Shown here in pieces: positions 58,931 to 64,000 of a stretch of DNA of 64,000 nucleotides. How positions within the stretch are numbered: position 1 is the stretch's first letter; the number at the start of each line of letters is the position of its first letter. The stretch is from Uranotaenia lowii (taxonomy: Eukaryota; Arthropoda; Insecta; Diptera; Culicidae), in assembly GCF_029784155.1 (NCBI RefSeq), contig NC_073691.1, positions 96,145,007 to 96,209,006 of the forward strand. Direction: 5' to 3'. The translations under genes were made by a program, and so were the position numbers. The notes under the pieces were generated by a model, which did no database searches, was not told the DNA's origin, and was given only the letters and a program-made list of their open reading frames with translations.

Positions 58931-61900
58931 TCGATTAATAAGCTTCTTTCAAAACATCAAATACGATAGAGTAATGAGGTAGGTACCCAAGGAGTGTATT
59001 CGAAAAAAATGCAACACTTTGTTTTGTGAATAACTTTTGAATGCATTAATGGAAATTGTTGAAATTCTCAGTGAAACTACCTAGTATTGTAAAGTGTACG
59101 GGTACAAATTTTGGTGACTATCTGTCTAGTGGTTTCTGAGATAGCGTCCAATAGTGATGCTCATTAACAAATTTTTTAGGGCAGGATCGAGAAAAATCCA
59201 GAAAAGTCCCAGTGGGAGACCCAAAACAGCTGGAAATCAACTATTTGACCAAAATTCACATGGTAATCGTAAAAGAAGTCCTAGAGGATCCAATAAGGAG
59301 CTAAAATTTGAATAAAAGTTAAGATAATTGATTCCATGATGTTAGAGAAATGTGTAAGGTTATTACAAGCTCAATCTGAAAATGTGATAAAGTTCTTAAA
59401 AAGTCAATTTTTTCTGACTGGTCTAGTTGACTTATAAATAAGCCTGACTTCATTTCTACAAGGTAGAAAAACTGCCCACCGGTAAAATATACAAAATACG
59501 ATAGTCAAATCGGGCGCAAAATATTTGGACTGCTTGTGGGGAGATATTTTGAAAAAATGATGTAATAGACATCAAAACGGACTCCTTAGCGGCCACCTGA
59601 CAGGTTTCCAACCAGAGACTTTTCGTTGCCAAGTCTCGCCGGTATTTTCCGGAGATAAACATTTTTCTCCTTGTTTGAAAAATTTAATGTCTAGTACTTG
59701 AGGAGGCTCACGATCTGTGGAAACTGCAAATTACTTAGTCTTTCATAACGATTGACAGAATGAATGGCTAAAAATCCAAAGAAGACTGCCTCCAAAAGCG
59801 ACCGTTTTCTCTGCAAAGCACTTCAATAGATCCCACAATGTTTATACTCTGTTTAAGTTGGATCTGGAATCGTGCACGCAAAAACGGTGGTGGAGTGATA
59901 GAAAGTCAAATATGTATGTTGTTTTTGTACCGAAGAAGGATAATCTTCTAAATTTGTTATAACTTGGACAAAATTCAAAATTTTGAGTTATTTTGAAGGT
60001 CAAGCTTCAGGAAACAGAAAACTTATTTAAAAACTGTCTTGATTTGAAAAAAATGTGGTTCATAGTATGCATTATAGATGGCGCACGCGTGTTCCAAAAA
60101 TGAAAGAAGACATTCCAAGCAGCATAAATCTTTGTTGAACCTCGTTGTGGTCTTGAAAGAAATCGCTCGTAATAAGAAAAACTAAATTTGTAGAAAAATC
60201 AATGAACATATTTTAAATTATGTGATGAGTTTTAGAAATTGGTTACGACACATTGCAGACCGACTACGAGATATCTCGATTTTTCGCTCGGCACGAGTGC
60301 GTTATTCTTAGAAGTTTACTCAAATGTTATAAATTTATTGATGAAACATATTCGAAATTAAACACAGCACTATTGGTAGCTCAACAATGCAATATTTGTA
60401 GAATTTTGTTCATGGATTTCAAAGATATAGATTGCCGAAATAACGGTGTTTCGCGGCTCAGATTTCTTCTCGGTCATTAATGTGTTAAAAACAAAATTAG
60501 TTAAAAATAAAAAAAAATCCTTTGGTTCGGGCAGGATTCGTTGGCTCAAAAATAAGCAGCGTTAAAGTGGCCACGCACCGGAAGTAACGGAAAGCCGTGG
60601 CTCGAAACTTGTGATAAATTATGAAAATTTATGAATGAGCACAGCGCATAAATTTCAATGTGAGATATGAAATCGCATTTTCAACACCATCTACTATTTT
60701 GCAATTTACGCAACAATTAATGGACGATTGTTATCATTTAGGGTAGAATAACGAACGAAATTAACTTATCGATCATTCCACTCCACTACTGACTGGGGAC
60801 TTCGACGGGACTGGAACTGCCAAATCAATTTCCTACAGCAAAACTAATTAGGCTTCCCTTGATTCATCGCGTGTCATGTTGCGGCTGTTTGGCGCGTTTC
60901 GTCACGCCAGCCATTTGCTGTCTCTTCCCTTACTCTATTTTACATTTCCTCCAGAATTATACTCCTTCAAACCGAACCCAACCACGACCCTATAGATATA
61001 GGACGTACAGGCAGCTGTCCAAGGCAAACATTTGCAATTCAATTAACTTTTAAATTTCAATTACTGCTCGCATCTCTCTCTCTTTCTGTGTGCTAGCATC
61101 CTACAGCTCGACGATGTGCTGTATATTTCATCAAAATTTTGACATGGTTCGTTGTCATCATAAATCCGCGACTCAACGAACGTCGACGCGCCCTTTCTGG
61201 CTGCACTGCACAGCATCTCATCCACTTTTTGTTGTTGTTTCTGTTGGATTTTGCCCTGTTCTCAATCCCTCGACGAATCACGAAATCTATTGGCATGCTG
61301 ATGAAGTTGATATTATTATTATTGTCATTATTGTTGTTGAGTTGTGGAATTCTCATATAGCTAGACTAGGCTGAAGTTGGCCACGTTAAGCTACACGCTC
61401 GTTTTAACTTCATTTTATTCCCCGACGTTTATCAGAACCATATTCATATGCAGCGACTCATGCTGGAGTTCCGTTTCGTACATCGTATTTTACCCTTATT
61501 TCCGCACCATCGATAAAAGGATGTAGAACAGTGTCATTGACACTTGCTTGTCGGTAAATGTGTGTAGTTGCAAAATTACAAAACCGGGTTAGATGAAAGT
61601 CACATGCACTGCACCACCCACGCGATTCACGACACAACACCGGTTATTGTCGTTGTTTGCGTTCCATTGTAAGCATATTTTCCTATCACTTTACGTAAAT
61701 CTTGATGTAATATTCAACGCTGTCAAACCTCGACTTTATTCAATTTAATCCGCACCGTACAAAGCAGGCTCTGGCTGATGGAAGACACACAAGAAGGACA
61801 ACTGCATCAGAGCAGCATGCATAATCTAATCAGCCAACGTCATAGAAACTTGCCCTGAGAACTGAGAAGAAGGTCTGCGCCAAGCATGGTTTCAAATGAA

Positions 61901-62636
61901 ACTGCGTTACAATTGCATCATAAATTTGGGGCACTATTTCGATTACCTGGCATGATAAAACTTCCACCATCACATGCTCCCTCAGTGTTTGTTTTTGATG
62001 CTCGAGGCAAAAGCGAAGCGTGAAATTTTCCGTAATTTGCCACTTAACATCGGCCCCAAAACTTTCGCCAAACTTGTTCATATTATCATCAAACTCCTAG
62101 TTTGATTCTGATCGAGGGCTGCTCGTTCTCGTCTTCGTCATCATCGTCGCCGATCTCAAAACTTTTAATGAACCTCACTCAAAACGTCAAACACCTCTAA
62201 ACTATAATCCTTTCGCATTCAATCTCTCCGCCCCTCCGTCTCCCTAGGGATGGTGGATGGATGCTGCCCAAGAATTTCGAAGCTCCGCTCACTTTTGTCT
62301 GACTCGTCGCTTGGATCCTTTCGCATCTCTCTTCCATCATAATTTACCTCGAATACAGCATCTCACTACTGCAGGCTGCTTTGCCTCACTCCCTCCTAAA
62401 TACCCTCTCTATCTCCTTCCAGAACCACTTTTCTGTTTGTCCTATTTAACTTTTCTGGAATACTTTCGTCGTCGATGTTTGATGGGTATTGGAGGAAATT
62501 GTACCGAATAGAAAACTTAGCCCTGCGCGCCCCTTTTTTCTGGCCTGGCTAAGATGTAGAATAAAACCTGACTCGTGAAAGTCCCCGCATTCGAGGTGAG
62601 TAGTGATTCTCAGCCAAATGATGACTGAATAAAAAT
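58931..62636. other. Unassigned DNA, probable intron or flank
   Basis: 58931-60540 is AT-rich with no recognised repeat. 60540-62600 is less AT-rich and looks single-copy. A minus-strand frame at 61830-62081 starts MNKFGESFGADVKWQITENF, and GTAATC follows a CAG at its middle, so it could be exon-like. Its phase does not fit directly onto the acidic exon at 49666. No function is assigned. Confidence 0.35.
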
Positions 62637-63067
62637 CCCGATTAATACACTTGACAGTGGATTGTAGCCTTTCTTACAGTCTGTTAATTATATGTGGATA
62701 CATATTATACAAAATCATAAACAAATGATAGTTTTTTTTTTTTTTTTTTTTTTTGTTTCGATTATAGCCGTTTTACCATTTTTATGGCATTCGCGACTTT
62801 ATCAACGTTGCAGTTGGCGGATCGTTATTGAAAAACTCATCCGGTACAACTGTGTTCGATGTTTTACTCTTGGGCTCGAGCTCGCGGACATCGGCTCAGG
62901 AGACAACAGATGATAGTTTTATGAAAATAAGAAACTGTAGGTATATAAGAAAAAAAATAAAAGTATTTGAAAATTATCATAATTTTCGTATAAATGACTT
63001 TATTTTCAACTTATTGGGATTTTTAAGTTACTGGATCCTGGAATATCCTGTATGCTCCCGTTTCTAT
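62637..63067 (+). repeat. Repeat Z, copy 2
   Basis: Matches 26370-26667 at both ends (TACACTTGACAGTGGATTGT at the start, CCCGTTTCTAT at the end), with a longer centre that includes a 24-T run near 62732. Confidence 0.6.
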
Positions 63068-64000
63068 TAGTTTTTTTTTTTAAATAAGTATAATCCCAAT
63101 AAACTCTTTTTAGAGTTATTAGGATATATTGACAGTTATTTACGAACACTACCTTATCAAAAGGCCTCAGCCCTAACCTCTAAACAAGAATGAAACGATT
63201 GTTTTTATCAAAAGAACGTACCCAAATCCCGGTTTTCCTGAGACAAAATTTCCGTTTTCGCCCCTTCGACTCAACCGGTTTGAGTTTTCAATGTTTTAAT
63301 TTTTTTATGCTACCCAGTGGAGCCAGGTCAAATACTTTTTCAATATACGCACTAATTTTTCATTAATCTCATCTGAAAATCATTTTGAAAACTATAAGTT
63401 AAAGCAAATTTAACAATGTTTCGAGAAGTCCACTTCATATCTCATTTCAAGAAATGATTTTAACGAAAAATGTATACATGTTCAGTAGTGACTTCTTTCC
63501 TCAAGTCCGTATTCCTTTTATTAAGGTTTGTAATTGCCACTTGTTTGTAAACAACCTGCAGCAATTAATTTGAAATATGCATATACTTCTTGTAATTTGT
63601 AGTGATTAAAACGTAAAAAGAAACATTTTCAGCTTCTCTATCACTCACTACTAAACATCCAAAATTTTCAACTATTCCATGCTTCGAAATTTTACATTTT
63701 CTTTATTTACTGAAATGATATTTGGATGCCCAAGGCGCGAACATAACTGTTAAGAAACTGGAAAGTTTCAATCAAATGTGTAGGAAATTTTGATAGTTAA
63801 AAATTAAGTTAAAATATTCAAAAAATAAAAAGCGAGAAAATATTAATTTTTATCATAACAACCTCTCAACTCTGATGAGGCCAAATCCAAATCAAGTTTC
63901 GAGGTTATAGCTGAGGCTAACCAGCCATCCATACCATTGATCGTATATAACCTTATAGCATACGTCAACAACATCAAATAAGAATTAAGAATACAATTCA
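63068..64000. other. Unassigned DNA
   Basis: AT-rich. No feature was recognised. Confidence 0.4.

Noticed and set aside
61830..62081. Minus-strand frame starting MNKFGESFGADVKW as an upstream TIMELESS exon
   Set aside because: I cannot match it to the family, and its donor phase does not fit the acidic exon at 49571-49666.

Overview
The window is eukaryotic, AT-rich, intron-dominated DNA. It most likely comes from a dipteran and probably a mosquito. That inference rests on short introns of about 63 bp beside giant ones, DD37E mariner relics, an RTE-like retrotransposon, Helitrons with TC...CTAG ends, and many short inverted-repeat elements. Nothing bacterial or viral was recognised.

The only host gene I can support lies on the minus strand as three short exons: 49571-49666, 49456-49507 and 13400-13541. 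They join in perfect phase with canonical GT/AG borders. The 96-codon product has an acidic run, then a DFKFDDFAKR-like segment, then a block ending HRIAVGCKMPALLFQ. This matches the central conserved region of the TIMELESS/Timeout family. The third exon is separated from the second by an intron of 35,914 bp (13542-49455), so most of the window is intronic sequence of this gene. Sequence outside the exons at both ends is probably further intron.

Layout. 1-5.4 kb: unassigned DNA around a 9-bp satellite (CATTTTTGT)n. 5.4-10.5 kb: a foldback element and a nest in which a DD37E mariner sits inside repeat X while a second X copy sits inside the mariner. 11.9-12.5 kb: 5'-truncated RTE copy. 13.4 kb: host exon. 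14.4-16.3 kb: non-LTR relic split by a second mariner. 19.7-22.5 kb: TA-flanked inverted-repeat element Y split by a Helitron; copy Y2 near 48.3-49.3 kb preserves the empty site. 23.3-24.5 kb: large palindromic Tc1-like element. 26.9-28.5 kb: decayed 9-bp arrays. 28.6-29.3 kb: 89 perfect copies of GATATTTT. 30.6-35.8 kb: short elements, a decayed non-LTR RT and a tRNA-like SINE. 35.9-39.3 kb: apparently full-length RTE-like retrotransposon with an uninterrupted 1035-codon ORF and a 13-bp target duplication. 45.0-47.0 kb: second Helitron. 47.5-49.3 kb: RT relic broken by a hAT-like MITE and by Y2. 49.5-49.7 kb: host exons. 51.3-53.5 kb: Y3 and another MITE. 53.7-58.9 kb: the largest 9-bp satellite, decaying outward and carrying a retrotransposon 3' end.

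The genes do not form a pathway. The coherent story is one large host gene whose introns have been filled, layer upon layer, by mobile elements and short-period satellites. The only mobile element with an intact ORF is the RTE at 35.9-39.3 kb. Long open frames in the satellites are artefacts of a 9-bp unit with no stop codons. No unambiguous novel multi-gene system was found.
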